Made by a program: the position numbers and the translations under genes. From positions 1-21,550 of the forward strand of contig JBGPND010000077.1 of assembly GCA_041487355.1 (NCBI GenBank): DNA of 21,550 nt, given 5' to 3'. Positions 13,774 through 21,334 of the stretch are shown piece by piece. The notes under the pieces are model-generated. The model searched no databases, was not told where the DNA came from, and saw only the letters and a program-made list of their open reading frames with translations. The DNA comes from JAMXLO01 sp041487355 (GTDB lineage Bacteria; Pseudomonadota; Alphaproteobacteria; Acetobacterales; Acetobacteraceae). Positions within the stretch are counted from its first letter, which is position 1; every line of letters starts with the position of its first letter.

Positions 13774-15099
13774 ATGAGCCGCGTTCTGCATCGTTCCGGC
13801 GCCATCCCGCCCACCGCCGTGGGCGGGGAGGGGATCTACCTGCGCCTCGCCGACGGCACGAAGATCATCGACGGATCGGGTGGCGCCGCGGTGGCGTGCC
13901 TCGGCCACGGCAACCAGCGCATTGCCGCCGCGATCGGCAGGCAGGCCGCGACGATGGCCTACGCCCATACCGGCACGTTCATCAGCCAGCCCGCCGAAGA
14001 CCTGGCGCACATCGTGCTGGACGGCGAACCCGGCGGCCTCACGCACGCCTATTTCTGCTCGTCCGGTTCGGAAGGCACCGAGGCGGCGCTGAAGCTGGCG
14101 CGGCAGTATTTCGTCGAGATCGGCCAGCCGCAGCGCACGCACTTCATCGCGCGGCGGCAGAGCTATCACGGCAACACGCTCGGCGCGCTCGCCGCCGGCG
14201 GCAACATGATGCGGCGCGCGCTGTACGAACCGATCCTGGCGCCGGCGTTCAGCCTCGTCTCGCCCTGTTTTGCCTACCGTTTCGAACGAGACGATGAGAC
14301 GGACCAGCAATACGTCGATCGTCTGGCCGACGAGCTGGAAGCCGAGTACCAGCGTCTCGGCCCCGATACCGTCATCGCTTTCATCGCTGAACCGGTGGTC
14401 GGCGCCACCACCGGCTGCGTCGCGGCGCTGCCCGGCTATTTTAAGCGCGTGCGCGAGATCTGCGATCGGCATGGCGCCCTGCTGATCCTTGACGAGGTGA
14501 TGTGCGGCATGGGCCGCACCGGCACGATGCACGCCTGGGAGCAGGAAGGCATCGCGCCCGATCTGCAGGTGGTGGCAAAGGGCCTGGGCGGCGGCTATCA
14601 GCCGATCGGCGGCGTGCTGATCGGCGGGAAGATCGTCAGCGCGATCAACAACGGCTCGGGTGGCTTCATGCACGGCCACACCTACCAGGCGCATCCGGTG
14701 GCCTGCGCGGCGGCGTTGGAAGTGCAGCGCATCATCCGCGAGGACAACCTGCTGGAGAACGTCCGCGCCATGGGAGCGCGGCTGGAGAGCGCGCTGACCG
14801 AGCGCTTCGGCAACCACCGCCATGTCGGCGACGTGCGCGGCCGCGGCCTGTTCTGGGCGCTGGAGTTCGTCACCGATCGCGCGACGAAGCAGGTGTTCGA
14901 TCCGAAGCTGAAGATCAACGAGCGGGTGAAGCGGGAGGCGCTGGCGCGCGGGCTGGCGATCTATCCGATGGGCGGTACGATCGACGGCAAGCAAGGCGAC
15001 CATGTCATCGTGGCGCCGCCCTACATCGTGACCGCGGCCGACATCGACACGATCGTCGACCGCCTGGGCGCCGCGGTGGATGCAGCATTGGCAGGTTGA
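13774..15099 (+). CDS. Class III (omega-type) PLP-dependent aminotransferase
   Basis: The 441-residue protein has the class III pattern: SSGSEGTEAALKLARQY (96-112, phosphate-binding), SYHGNTLGALAAGG (130-143), IAEPVVGATTGC (204-215), ILDEVMCGMGRTG (238-250, with Asp240 for the PLP pyridine nitrogen) and VVAKGLGGGYQPIGG with Lys269 as the Schiff-base lysine. Members transfer amino groups between omega-amino acids or amines and keto acids. Upstream in-frame GTG codons at 13753 and 13765 exist, but 13753 lies in the repeat, so the ATG at 13774 is preferred. A clear Shine-Dalgarno is absent apart from the G-rich end of the repeat. Substrate is unknown; beta-alanine:pyruvate, taurine or diamine transaminases are all possible. 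Confidence 0.92.
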   Translation: MSRVLHRSGAIPPTAVGGEGIYLRLADGTKIIDGSGGAAVACLGHGNQRIAAAIGRQAATMAYAHTGTFISQPAEDLAHIVLDGEPGGLTHAYFCSSGSEGTEAALKLARQYFVEIGQPQRTHFIARRQSYHGNTLGALAAGGNMMRRALYEPILAPAFSLVSPCFAYRFERDDETDQQYVDRLADELEAEYQRLGPDTVIAFIAEPVVGATTGCVAALPGYFKRVREICDRHGALLILDEVMCGMGRTGTMHAWEQEGIAPDLQVVAKGLGGGYQPIGGVLIGGKIVSAINNGSGGFMHGHTYQAHPVACAAALEVQRIIREDNLLENVRAMGARLESALTERFGNHRHVGDVRGRGLFWALEFVTDRATKQVFDPKLKINERVKREALARGLAIYPMGGTIDGKQGDHVIVAPPYIVTAADIDTIVDRLGAAVDAALAG

Positions 15100-15120
15100 G
15101 ATTGTTGTTGCGAGGCATTT

Positions 15121-15135
15121 GCAGCGTTTCGCTGC
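15121..15135. other. Short hairpin between aminotransferase and mbfA
   Basis: GCAGCG (15121-15126) and CGCTGC (15130-15135) form a perfect 6-bp stem with a TTT loop, 22 bp after the aminotransferase stop. It has only a short T-poor tail (TTACTT), so it is a weak terminator candidate. I found no Irr-type ICE box in the 75 bp upstream of mbfA. Confidence 0.3.
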
Positions 15136-15174
15136 TTACTTGACGCTTGGCCGCCTTCCCCCAAAGTTGCGGCC

Positions 15175-16131
15175 ATGCGCAATTTTTCCGATCTGACGGA
15201 GCGGGAGGTCCTCGCATTGGCGATCGCCAACGAGGAAGAGGATGGCCGCATCTACACCGACATCGCCGAAGGCCTGCGCGAGGACTATCCGGCCAGCGCC
15301 AAGGTTTTTACCGAGATGGCCGGCGAGGAGGGCGACCATCGCCGCAGGCTGATCGAGCTCTACCAGCAGAAGTTCGGCGAGCACATTCCGCTGATCCGGC
15401 GCCAGGACGTGCGCGGCTTCATCCAGCACCCGCCGGTCTGGCAGATTCGTCCGCTGGGGCTCGATAGGGTGCGCGACCTGGCGGAGAACATGGAGCTGGA
15501 GGCGCTGCGCTTCTATCGGCGGGCGGCGTCGCGCACCACCGACGCCTCGATCCGCAGGCTGCTCGGCGACCTTGCCGAGGCCGAGGCCGAGCATGAGCAC
15601 ATCGCCGGCCGGCTGGTGCAGGAGAACCTGCCGGCCAGCGTTCGTGCGGAAGAGGACAAAGTACAGCGGCGGATGTTCTTGCTGCGCGTCATCCAGCCCG
15701 GCCTGGCTGGACTGATGGATGGCTCTGTCTCGACGCTGGCGCCGCTGTTCGCCGCCGCGTTCGCCACCGGCCAGTCATGGAATGCCTTCGTCGTGGGGCT
15801 CGCCGCTTCGATCGGCGCGGGCATCTCGATGGGCTTTGCCGAGGCGCTGTCGGACAATGGCAGCCTGACCGGGCGTGGCGCCCCGGTGATACGCGGCGCG
15901 ATCTGTGGGCTAATGACCACGCTCGGCGGCATCGGCCACACGCTGCCGTTCCTGATTCCCGTATTCTGGACCGCGACCTCGATCGCGATCGGTGTGGTGG
16001 TGTTTGAACTTGCCGTGATCAGTTGGGTCCGCTGGAAGTACATGGACACGCCCCCCATCTACGCGACATTGCAGGTGGCGTTTGGTGGCGCACTGGTGTT
16101 CGCCACCGGAATCCTGATCGGCAGCAGCTAG
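15175..16131 (+). CDS. mbfA: Membrane-bound ferritin MbfA (ferritin-like domain plus VIT1/CCC1 iron transporter domain)
   Basis: The 318-residue protein has an N-terminal rubrerythrin/ferritin-like four-helix domain (about 1-165) with diiron ligand candidates Glu20, Glu52, His55, Glu107, Glu139 and His142 (ExxH patterns at 52-55 and 139-142). The C-terminal domain (about 168-318) is hydrophobic, with VIT1-like sequences: LMDGSVSTLAPLFAAAFATG, GLAASIGAGISMGFAEALSD and GAPVIRGAICGLMTTLGGIGHTLPF. In Bradyrhizobium and Agrobacterium MbfA is an inner-membrane iron exporter giving iron and peroxide resistance, and Glu20 and Glu107 are known to matter there. All ligands are present, so this copy should be functional. 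Cytochrome b561 follows 8 bp downstream. Confidence 0.93.
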   Translation: MRNFSDLTEREVLALAIANEEEDGRIYTDIAEGLREDYPASAKVFTEMAGEEGDHRRRLIELYQQKFGEHIPLIRRQDVRGFIQHPPVWQIRPLGLDRVRDLAENMELEALRFYRRAASRTTDASIRRLLGDLAEAEAEHEHIAGRLVQENLPASVRAEEDKVQRRMFLLRVIQPGLAGLMDGSVSTLAPLFAAAFATGQSWNAFVVGLAASIGAGISMGFAEALSDNGSLTGRGAPVIRGAICGLMTTLGGIGHTLPFLIPVFWTATSIAIGVVVFELAVISWVRWKYMDTPPIYATLQVAFGGALVFATGILIGSS

Positions 16132-16139
16132 AGGGTTGC

Positions 16140-16703
16140 ATGCGGCAGACGATCTTGACGCAGCCCGCGGAGACGCAGGGCTTGCGGCATGACCCCGCGA
16201 CCATCGCCTTCCACTGGATCAGCGCCGCCCTTGTCGTCGTGCTTTGGACGATCGGGCAGACCGTGAATGTGTTTCCGAACGGGCCGCTGCGTATCGACTA
16301 CCGGTCGATGCACATCACACTTGGCGTGATTCTTGGCGTGGTGTTGCTGGCGCGCCTCGCCTGGCGTCTGACGCGGCGCGACGGCCTGCCGCCGATCGAT
16401 CACGGGCTGCTGCTGATCATCGCCCACGTCACGCACTGGCTGCTCTATGCGCTGCTGATCATCGCGGTGGGACTTGGCATCGCCAATGTCTGGGTGCGCG
16501 GCGATGCAATCTTCACGCTGCTCCGCGTGCCGACCTACGATCCGGGGAACCGCGCGCTGATGCACCTTGTCGGCGACTGGCACGCGCTCGCCGCCAACGC
16601 GATCCTGATCGTCGCCGGCGTACATGCCGCGGCGGCGCTGTTCCACCACTACATCCTGCGCAACGCGACGCTGCGCCGGATGCTGCCGTGGCAACTGCGC
16701 TGA
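16140..16703 (+). CDS. Cytochrome b561 (di-heme membrane protein)
   Basis: The 187-residue protein has four predicted membrane spans with the heme-ligand pattern of E. coli CybB. His25 and His58 (33 apart) and His148 and His162 (14 apart) reproduce CybB's His13/His46 and His137/His151 spacing. These proteins oxidise ubiquinol at the inner membrane and can pass electrons to oxygen species or metals. The frame is open upstream into mbfA, but ATG 16140 has a GAGGG Shine-Dalgarno (16132-16136) and lies 8 bp after the mbfA stop, so co-transcription is likely. Another possible role is a non-specific quinol:oxygen electron carrier. Confidence 0.9.
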   Translation: MRQTILTQPAETQGLRHDPATIAFHWISAALVVVLWTIGQTVNVFPNGPLRIDYRSMHITLGVILGVVLLARLAWRLTRRDGLPPIDHGLLLIIAHVTHWLLYALLIIAVGLGIANVWVRGDAIFTLLRVPTYDPGNRALMHLVGDWHALAANAILIVAGVHAAAALFHHYILRNATLRRMLPWQLR

Positions 16704-16709
16704 GCCGAT

Positions 16710-16792
16710 GATGGGTTTCGCTGCGCTCAACCCATCCTACAGTTTGAAGCGTACTTGAAGCGTAGGATGGGTTGAGCGCAGCGATACCCGTC
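16710..16792. repeat. Inverted repeat (GATGGGTTTCGCTGCGCTC type) between convergent genes
   Basis: The left arm 16710-16740 and right arm 16762-16792 (31 bp each) are reverse complements at 29 of 31 positions, for example CTCAACCCATCCTAC at 16726-16740 versus GTAGGATGGGTTGAG at 16762-16776. The 21-bp loop contains a 10-bp direct repeat TTGAAGCGTA (16744-16753 and 16755-16764). It sits exactly between cytochrome b561 and the convergent permease gene, so it could act as a bidirectional terminator. It belongs to a widespread interspersed repeat type. Confidence 0.85.
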
Positions 16793-16809
16793 AGTGCTGC
16801 CCCCCAACA

Positions 16810-17937
16810 TCAGTCCAGCGTCTCGCGGTACATGCTGACTGCGATGACGCCCACCACCACGGCGAACAGCGCCATCGGCCACAGATCGGGCCAGATCTGC
16901 GGCAATCCGTTGCCCTTCAGCAGCATCCCGCGACAGATCCGCAGCGCGTGCGTCAGCGGCACCACTTCGCCGACGACGCGCGCCCAGCCTGGCATGCCCT
17001 GGAACGGGAACATGAAGCCGGACAGCATCATCGAAGGCAGCAACCCGAACTGCGCCAACTGCTGAGCCTGCATCTGCGTCCTTGCCATGGTCGAAAAGGC
17101 AAACCCCATCGCCAGGTTGCAGGCGATGAACACGCCGAGCGCGAACAGCAGCAACGGGATCGAACCGCGTACCGGCACCTCGAACACGATGACGGACACC
17201 GCCAGGATCAGCAGCGTCTGCACATAGGCCAGGCCCACATAGGGAATGATCTTGCCCAGCATCACCTCGACCGGCCGCACCGGCATCGCCAGCAGGTTCT
17301 CCATCGTGCCCAGCTCGCGTTCGCGCGTGATCGCAAGCGACGTCATCACCAGCGTGGAGACGGTCAGGATCAGGCCGATCAACCCGGGAACGATGTTCAG
17401 CGCCGTGAGCTGTTCCGGATTGTAGCGGGCGTGCAGCACGACCTGGAACGGCGGCTGCGGCGGCTGGACCTGCATGCCGACCGGCAGGTCGCGGTTCAGC
17501 ACGGTGGCGTTCAGCGCCACCAGAGCCGCCGTCGCATTGCCGATCGCCGTCGGATCGGTGGCATCCGCATCCATCAGCACCTGCGGCCTTTCGCCACGGT
17601 CGATCCGGCGGGAGAAGTCGGGTGGAATGTTCAGCACGAACAGCACATCGCCACGCGCCAGCGCCTGCTCGGCCTCGCTCTCGCTCGCCATTGGCCGGAT
17701 GTCGAAATAGCCGGTGTTCTGCAGCGCGGCGGTCAGCGTGCGCTCATAGGTGGAATGCTCAGCCGTGATCAGCCCGGTTGGCAGGTGGCGCGGGTTGGCG
17801 TTGATCGCATAGCCGAACAGGAAGAGCTGGATCAGCGGCAGCATCACCGTGAGCCCCACCGTGGCGCGGTCGCGCCGCATCTGCAGCGATTCCTTGCGCA
17901 GCATGGCGAACAGGCGCGCGAAAGAGAAACCGCTCAT
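16810..17937 (-). CDS. ABC-2 type transporter permease (YbhS/YbhR/YhhJ-like)
   Basis: The 375-residue protein has the ABC-2 exporter layout. It has one N-terminal membrane span (about 28-50, TVGLTVMLPLIQLFLFGYA), then a large periplasmic domain (about 50-180). Five further spans at the C-terminus include ITRERELGTMENLLAMPVRP, the conserved cytoplasmic coupling loop before the second span group. The start ATG (17935-17937) overlaps the ATPase stop as ATGA, indicating translational coupling. It is the last gene of a four-gene operon; no second permease follows, unlike ybhS-ybhR, so a homodimer is inferred. The operon context (HlyD adaptor, TetR) suggests efflux of a toxic compound. Confidence 0.9.
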   Translation of the reverse strand: MSGFSFARLFAMLRKESLQMRRDRATVGLTVMLPLIQLFLFGYAINANPRHLPTGLITAEHSTYERTLTAALQNTGYFDIRPMASESEAEQALARGDVLFVLNIPPDFSRRIDRGERPQVLMDADATDPTAIGNATAALVALNATVLNRDLPVGMQVQPPQPPFQVVLHARYNPEQLTALNIVPGLIGLILTVSTLVMTSLAITRERELGTMENLLAMPVRPVEVMLGKIIPYVGLAYVQTLLILAVSVIVFEVPVRGSIPLLLFALGVFIACNLAMGFAFSTMARTQMQAQQLAQFGLLPSMMLSGFMFPFQGMPGWARVVGEVVPLTHALRICRGMLLKGNGLPQIWPDLWPMALFAVVVGVIAVSMYRETLD

Positions 17938-18851
17938 GCTTCGATGTCCTGCTGGTTCAGCATGTGGATGAACACATCGTCGAGCCGCGGCTCGACTTCT
18001 TGCCAGCTCAGGCCTGCCTCGCCGAGGCTTTCGATGGCGCGGCGCAAGGCGGCGCGATCCATGCCGGCGACGCGCAGCGCGCGGCCGAACACGGCGGCGT
18101 TCTCCACGCCCGCGAGATGCCGCAAGCGGCGCGCCGCCTGCTCGATTCCCGGCCCGGTCGCCTCGAACGTGACGAGATTGGCTGCGCGCACGACCTCGTC
18201 CGCCGTGCCCTGCACGACCAGCCGTCCGCCGGCGAGATAGACGACACGCTGGCAGCGTTCCGCCTCGTCCATGTAGTGGGTGGAAACCAGCACGGTCATG
18301 CCATCGGCGGCCATTTCGTGGATCATGTCCCAGAACTCGCGCCGCGCCTTGGCATCCACGCCGGCGGTCGGTTCGTCGAGCAGCAGCAGACGGGGCCGGT
18401 GCAGCACGCAGGCGGCCAGGGCCATGCGCTGCTTCCAACCGCCGGACAGTTCCTGCGCAGGCTGATCGGTGCGATCGGTGAGGCCGATGCGCTCCAGCAC
18501 GTCGGCGATGGCGCGGCGGCGGTCCTGCAACTGATACAGGCGCGCGACGAACTCCAGATTCTCTGCAACCGTCAGGTCGCCATAGAAGCTGAACCGCTGC
18601 GTCATGTAGCCGATCTGCAGCCGGATACGCGCGGCGTCGCGGAGTAGATCGAGGCCGAGACAGGTGCCGCCGCCGCTGTCCGGCCGTAGCAGGCCGCACA
18701 GCATGCGGATGGTGGTGGTCTTGCCGCTGCCGTTGCCACCGAGGAAGCCGCAGATCTCGCCTTCGGGCACCTGCAGGGTCAGCCCGTCGATCACCCGACG
18801 TGCGCCAAAGCTCTTGTGCAGGTCGTGCACGTCGATGGAAAGCGCCGTCAT
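17934..18851 (-). CDS. ABC transporter ATP-binding protein (single NBD)
   Basis: The 305-residue ATPase has all core motifs: Walker A GGNGSGKTT (38-46), Q-loop Gln85, signature LSGGW (135-139), Walker B LLLLDE (155-160) and H-loop His192. A C-terminal extension of about 90 residues resembles the CcmA/DrrA-type domain of ABC-2 exporters. It energises the adjacent permease. The start ATG (18849-18851) overlaps the HlyD gene stop as ATGA. It resembles half of E. coli YbhF, which carries two nucleotide-binding domains in one chain; here only one is encoded, so dimerisation is expected. Confidence 0.95.
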   Translation of the reverse strand: MTALSIDVHDLHKSFGARRVIDGLTLQVPEGEICGFLGGNGSGKTTTIRMLCGLLRPDSGGGTCLGLDLLRDAARIRLQIGYMTQRFSFYGDLTVAENLEFVARLYQLQDRRRAIADVLERIGLTDRTDQPAQELSGGWKQRMALAACVLHRPRLLLLDEPTAGVDAKARREFWDMIHEMAADGMTVLVSTHYMDEAERCQRVVYLAGGRLVVQGTADEVVRAANLVTFEATGPGIEQAARRLRHLAGVENAAVFGRALRVAGMDRAALRRAIESLGEAGLSWQEVEPRLDDVFIHMLNQQDIEA

Positions 18852-19837
18852 CGGCGGGCTCCGTCGGAGATGCGTCGCACATCCATCGGCTGGCCCGGCT
18901 TGAGTTGAACAGCCTGGTCCGGCGACGGGTGTGCCTCAACCAGAAAGACGAGCTTCTCGCGGTTCGACTCGCTGTAGATCACCGGCGGCGTGTATTCCGG
19001 CTGCGGCGCGATGAACGAAACCGTGGCCGTGAGCCCCGGCGCGCAATTGTCGCAATCGATCGCCATCCGGTCGCCGACATGGATTGTGGCGAGCTTGGTC
19101 TCCGGCACGAAGAAGCGCACCAGGATGTTCTGCGGCGGCAGCAGCGAGACGACAGGGATGCCGGCATTGATGGTCTCGCCAGGTCGCGCATAGGTGTCGG
19201 CCACCAGCGCGCCAACCGGCGAGAAGACATGGCGCTGGCTTAACTGCCACTCGGCCTGTGCCAGCGCCGCGCGCGCCTGTGCGACCATGGCGCGCTGCGC
19301 GGCGATCTCATACTGTCGGCCGGTCGGCGAACGCATCTGCTCGAGCTTCGCGTTGGCGGCGTCGACATGCGCGACCGCCGATGCGAGGTCGGCACGTTGT
19401 TGATCGACAAGCTGGCGGCTGGCCGCACCGGTGCGCAGCAGTTCCTCGTTGCGCGCCAGGTCCTTGCCGATGCGATCGCGGGTGGCGATCAGGTTGACGA
19501 GGTCCGCGCGCGCCTGCGCGATCTCGGTGTCGCGGCTTGCCGTCTGGAGATTGGCGAGACGCGCCTCGGCTTCGGCCAGTTTACCCGCGGCGGCGTCACG
19601 TGCAGCCGTGTCGTCCGCATCGTCCTGGGTGAACAGCAGTGCCCCAGGCGCGACCTGATCGCCGCGCGCAACCGCGACGCCGACGATGCGTCCGGTGAGC
19701 GTGGGCGATACGCGGACATACTCGGCTTCCACGTATCCCTGCCACGATGCGGGGTCCGATGCGCGGTGCATCCACCACCATCCGGCCGCGCCGGCACAGG
19801 CAGCGAGCAGCACGACCAGAAGCAATGCGCGTTTCAT
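18848..19837 (-). CDS. HlyD-family periplasmic adaptor (membrane fusion) protein
   Basis: The 329-residue protein begins with an N-terminal membrane anchor/signal (MKRALLLVVLLAACAGAAGW). The body has the membrane-fusion layout: GYVEAEYVRVSPTLTGRI (about 35-52, first lipoyl half), a long alpha-helical coiled coil rich in Ala/Glu/Arg (about 85-195), and a second lipoyl half FSPVGALVADTYARPGETI. A beta-barrel region NILVRFFVPETKLATI follows. It would connect the inner-membrane ABC pump to an outer-membrane channel. An ATG 36 codons upstream is in frame, but that stretch overlaps the tetR gene and lacks homology. The start at 19837 overlaps the tetR stop as ATGA and precedes the signal sequence. 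It corresponds to YbhG in the E. coli ybh locus. Confidence 0.93.
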   Translation of the reverse strand: MKRALLLVVLLAACAGAAGWWWMHRASDPASWQGYVEAEYVRVSPTLTGRIVGVAVARGDQVAPGALLFTQDDADDTAARDAAAGKLAEAEARLANLQTASRDTEIAQARADLVNLIATRDRIGKDLARNEELLRTGAASRQLVDQQRADLASAVAHVDAANAKLEQMRSPTGRQYEIAAQRAMVAQARAALAQAEWQLSQRHVFSPVGALVADTYARPGETINAGIPVVSLLPPQNILVRFFVPETKLATIHVGDRMAIDCDNCAPGLTATVSFIAPQPEYTPPVIYSESNREKLVFLVEAHPSPDQAVQLKPGQPMDVRRISDGARR

Positions 19838-20463
19838 GTCGGCTTGTCCGGTGCGAGCCCGCGCAGCAGCGTCTCGATATGCGCCTCGGCGACCGCGCGC
19901 GGGTCGAATTTGAGGTCGGTGTGGCGGCCCAGCGAATGCTTCCACAGCGCCATCAGCAGGAACGGTCCGGCAAACAGCGGCAGGGTGGAATGCACATCCA
20001 TCGGCCGGAATTCGCCGCGCTCGATGCCGCGGGTGAGGATGCCCTCGATCAGGACGAACGCCCGGCGCAGCACGGCATCGGCGTAGAATTGGGCGATGGC
20101 GGGGAAATTGCCGGATTCAGCGACAACCAGTTTGGGCACCGCGGTCAGGTCGCTGTCGAGCAGGCGCAGGAAGCGCGCGGCCATCATGCGCAGCAGATCG
20201 GCGGAGGGGCCGGTGTAGCTGGCCAGGTCTGCCTCGGCCGCCTCGACATTCGGCAGCACGGCCTGGCGCACCACGGCGCGGAACAGGTCTTCCTTGGTCG
20301 GAAAGTAGAGATAGATGGTGCCCTTGCTGATGCCCGCGGCGGCCGCGACCTGCTCCAGCTTGGTGGCCGCGTAGCCGCGTTCGGCAAACGACGCGAGGGC
20401 GGCCGCGACGATCTCGCCGGGTCGGGCCTCCTTGCGGCGAGAGCGCGGTTTGGGCGGGGTCAT
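19834..20463 (-). CDS. TetR-family transcriptional regulator
   Basis: The 209-residue protein carries the TetR N-terminal helix-turn-helix (about 17-60: IVAAALASFAERGYAATKLE, then QVAAAAGISKGTIYLYFPTK), followed by a helical ligand/dimerisation domain. It is the first gene of the operon with the HlyD adaptor, ATPase and permease. A perfect 20-bp palindrome 10 bp before its start is the probable operator, so it most likely represses its own operon until an efflux substrate binds. The layout parallels CecR, which controls the E. coli ybhGFSR genes. No Shine-Dalgarno is visible before the ATG, and translation may start on a near-leaderless mRNA. Confidence 0.95.
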   Translation of the reverse strand: MTPPKPRSRRKEARPGEIVAAALASFAERGYAATKLEQVAAAAGISKGTIYLYFPTKEDLFRAVVRQAVLPNVEAAEADLASYTGPSADLLRMMAARFLRLLDSDLTAVPKLVVAESGNFPAIAQFYADAVLRRAFVLIEGILTRGIERGEFRPMDVHSTLPLFAGPFLLMALWKHSLGRHTDLKFDPRAVAEAHIETLLRGLAPDKPT

Positions 20464-20471
20464 TCGGGTTA

Positions 20472-20498
20472 ATTACTGACTGTTCAGTCAGTATTCAA
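20472..20498 (-). promoter_or_regulatory. Candidate sigma70-like promoter of the efflux operon
   Basis: On the minus strand TTGAAT (20498-20493) fits a -35 element, and AGTAAT (20477-20472) fits a -10 element (4 of 6 consensus matches each) with 15-bp spacing. The operator half-sites lie between and over them. The -10 ends only 8 nt from the tetR ATG, so the transcript would be nearly leaderless. The fit is modest and unverified. Confidence 0.4.
20474..20493. promoter_or_regulatory. Perfect TetR-type operator palindrome
   Basis: TACTGACTGTTCAGTCAGTA is a perfect 9-2-9 inverted repeat ending 10 bp upstream of the tetR start codon (20463). It resembles operators of TetR/AcrR-type regulators with TGACTG-type half-sites. 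It lies between the candidate -35 and -10 elements, so binding would block RNA polymerase. It may also affect the divergent TauE-like gene at 20585. Confidence 0.8.
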
Positions 20499-20584
20499 GT
20501 CCCTGCCGGCCGCGCAATCACTTCGCCCGCGCCCGAACCACCGCCGGTTGCGAAGCGTCGCCGAGGCTGCGCAGCCTGGGGCCG

Positions 20585-21334
20585 ATGCAACATATTGCCT
20601 TGCTTGCCGCCGCCGGGCTGTTGGCCGGCGCGATGAACGCGATCGCCGGCGGCGGCTCGTTCGTCAGCTTTCCGGCCATGGTTGCGGTCGGACTGCCGCC
20701 GGTGCTCGCCAACGCCTCCTCCACCGTGGCGCTATTCCCCGGCACGATGGCGAGCACCTTCGCCTATCGCCGCGACTTCGCGCACATCGAGGGCATGCGG
20801 CTCGGCGTCATGCTGCCGATCAGCCTGGCCGGCGGGCTGGTGGGCGCGGCGCTGCTGCTGGCGACGCCGGCGCGACTGTTCGACGCGGTGATCCCGTTCC
20901 TGCTGCTGCTCGCGACGCTGACCTTTGCGTTCGGCGCCCGCGCCGGGCTGGCGCTGCGCCGCGCCGTGCGCGTCGGGCCGGGCGCCCTGCCGGTGATCCA
21001 GTTCCTGATCTCGATCTATGGCGGCTATTTCGGCGGCGCGGTCGGATTGATGATGATGGCGGTCTGGAGCCTGCTGACCGCAAGCGCCGACCTGAAGGCG
21101 ATGGCGCCGGCGCGCGTGCTGCTGGTGAGTGCGACCAACGGCGCGGCGGTGGTGTGGTTTGTTGCCGCGGGAGCGGTGCGTTGGCCGGAGACGCTGGCCA
21201 TGCTCGGGGCGAGCATCGTCGGCGGCTATCTGGGCGCACTGGTCGGGCGATGGCTGCCGGCGGCGGTGGTGCGCGGCTTCGTCGTGGTGCTGAGTGCGAC
21301 GGTGACGGCCGTGTTCTTCGTGCGGGTGATGTAG
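20585..21334 (+). CDS. TauE/SafE-family (sulfite exporter-like) membrane permease
   Basis: The 249-residue, strongly hydrophobic protein shows the duplicated TauE/SafE pattern. The first half has LAGAMNAIAGGGSFVSFPAM (14-33) and NASSTVALFPGT. The second half has the matching ISIYGGYFGGAVGLMMMAVW and LLVSATNGAAVVWF. About seven or eight membrane spans are expected. Members export sulfite, sulfoacetate or related organic anions, but the specific substrate cannot be read from sequence. The start ATG at 20585 has no strong Shine-Dalgarno. It is divergent from the tetR operon with 121 bp between start codons, and may share regulation through the palindrome at 20474-20493. Confidence 0.93.
   Translation: MQHIALLAAAGLLAGAMNAIAGGGSFVSFPAMVAVGLPPVLANASSTVALFPGTMASTFAYRRDFAHIEGMRLGVMLPISLAGGLVGAALLLATPARLFDAVIPFLLLLATLTFAFGARAGLALRRAVRVGPGALPVIQFLISIYGGYFGGAVGLMMMAVWSLLTASADLKAMAPARVLLVSATNGAAVVWFVAAGAVRWPETLAMLGASIVGGYLGALVGRWLPAAVVRGFVVVLSATVTAVFFVRVM

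Noticed and set aside
16810..18939. 709-residue minus-strand frame as an ATPase-permease fusion
   Set aside because: Only its C-terminal 375 residues are the permease. The N-terminal half is an out-of-frame shadow of the ATPase gene, and the ATGA overlap shows separate genes.
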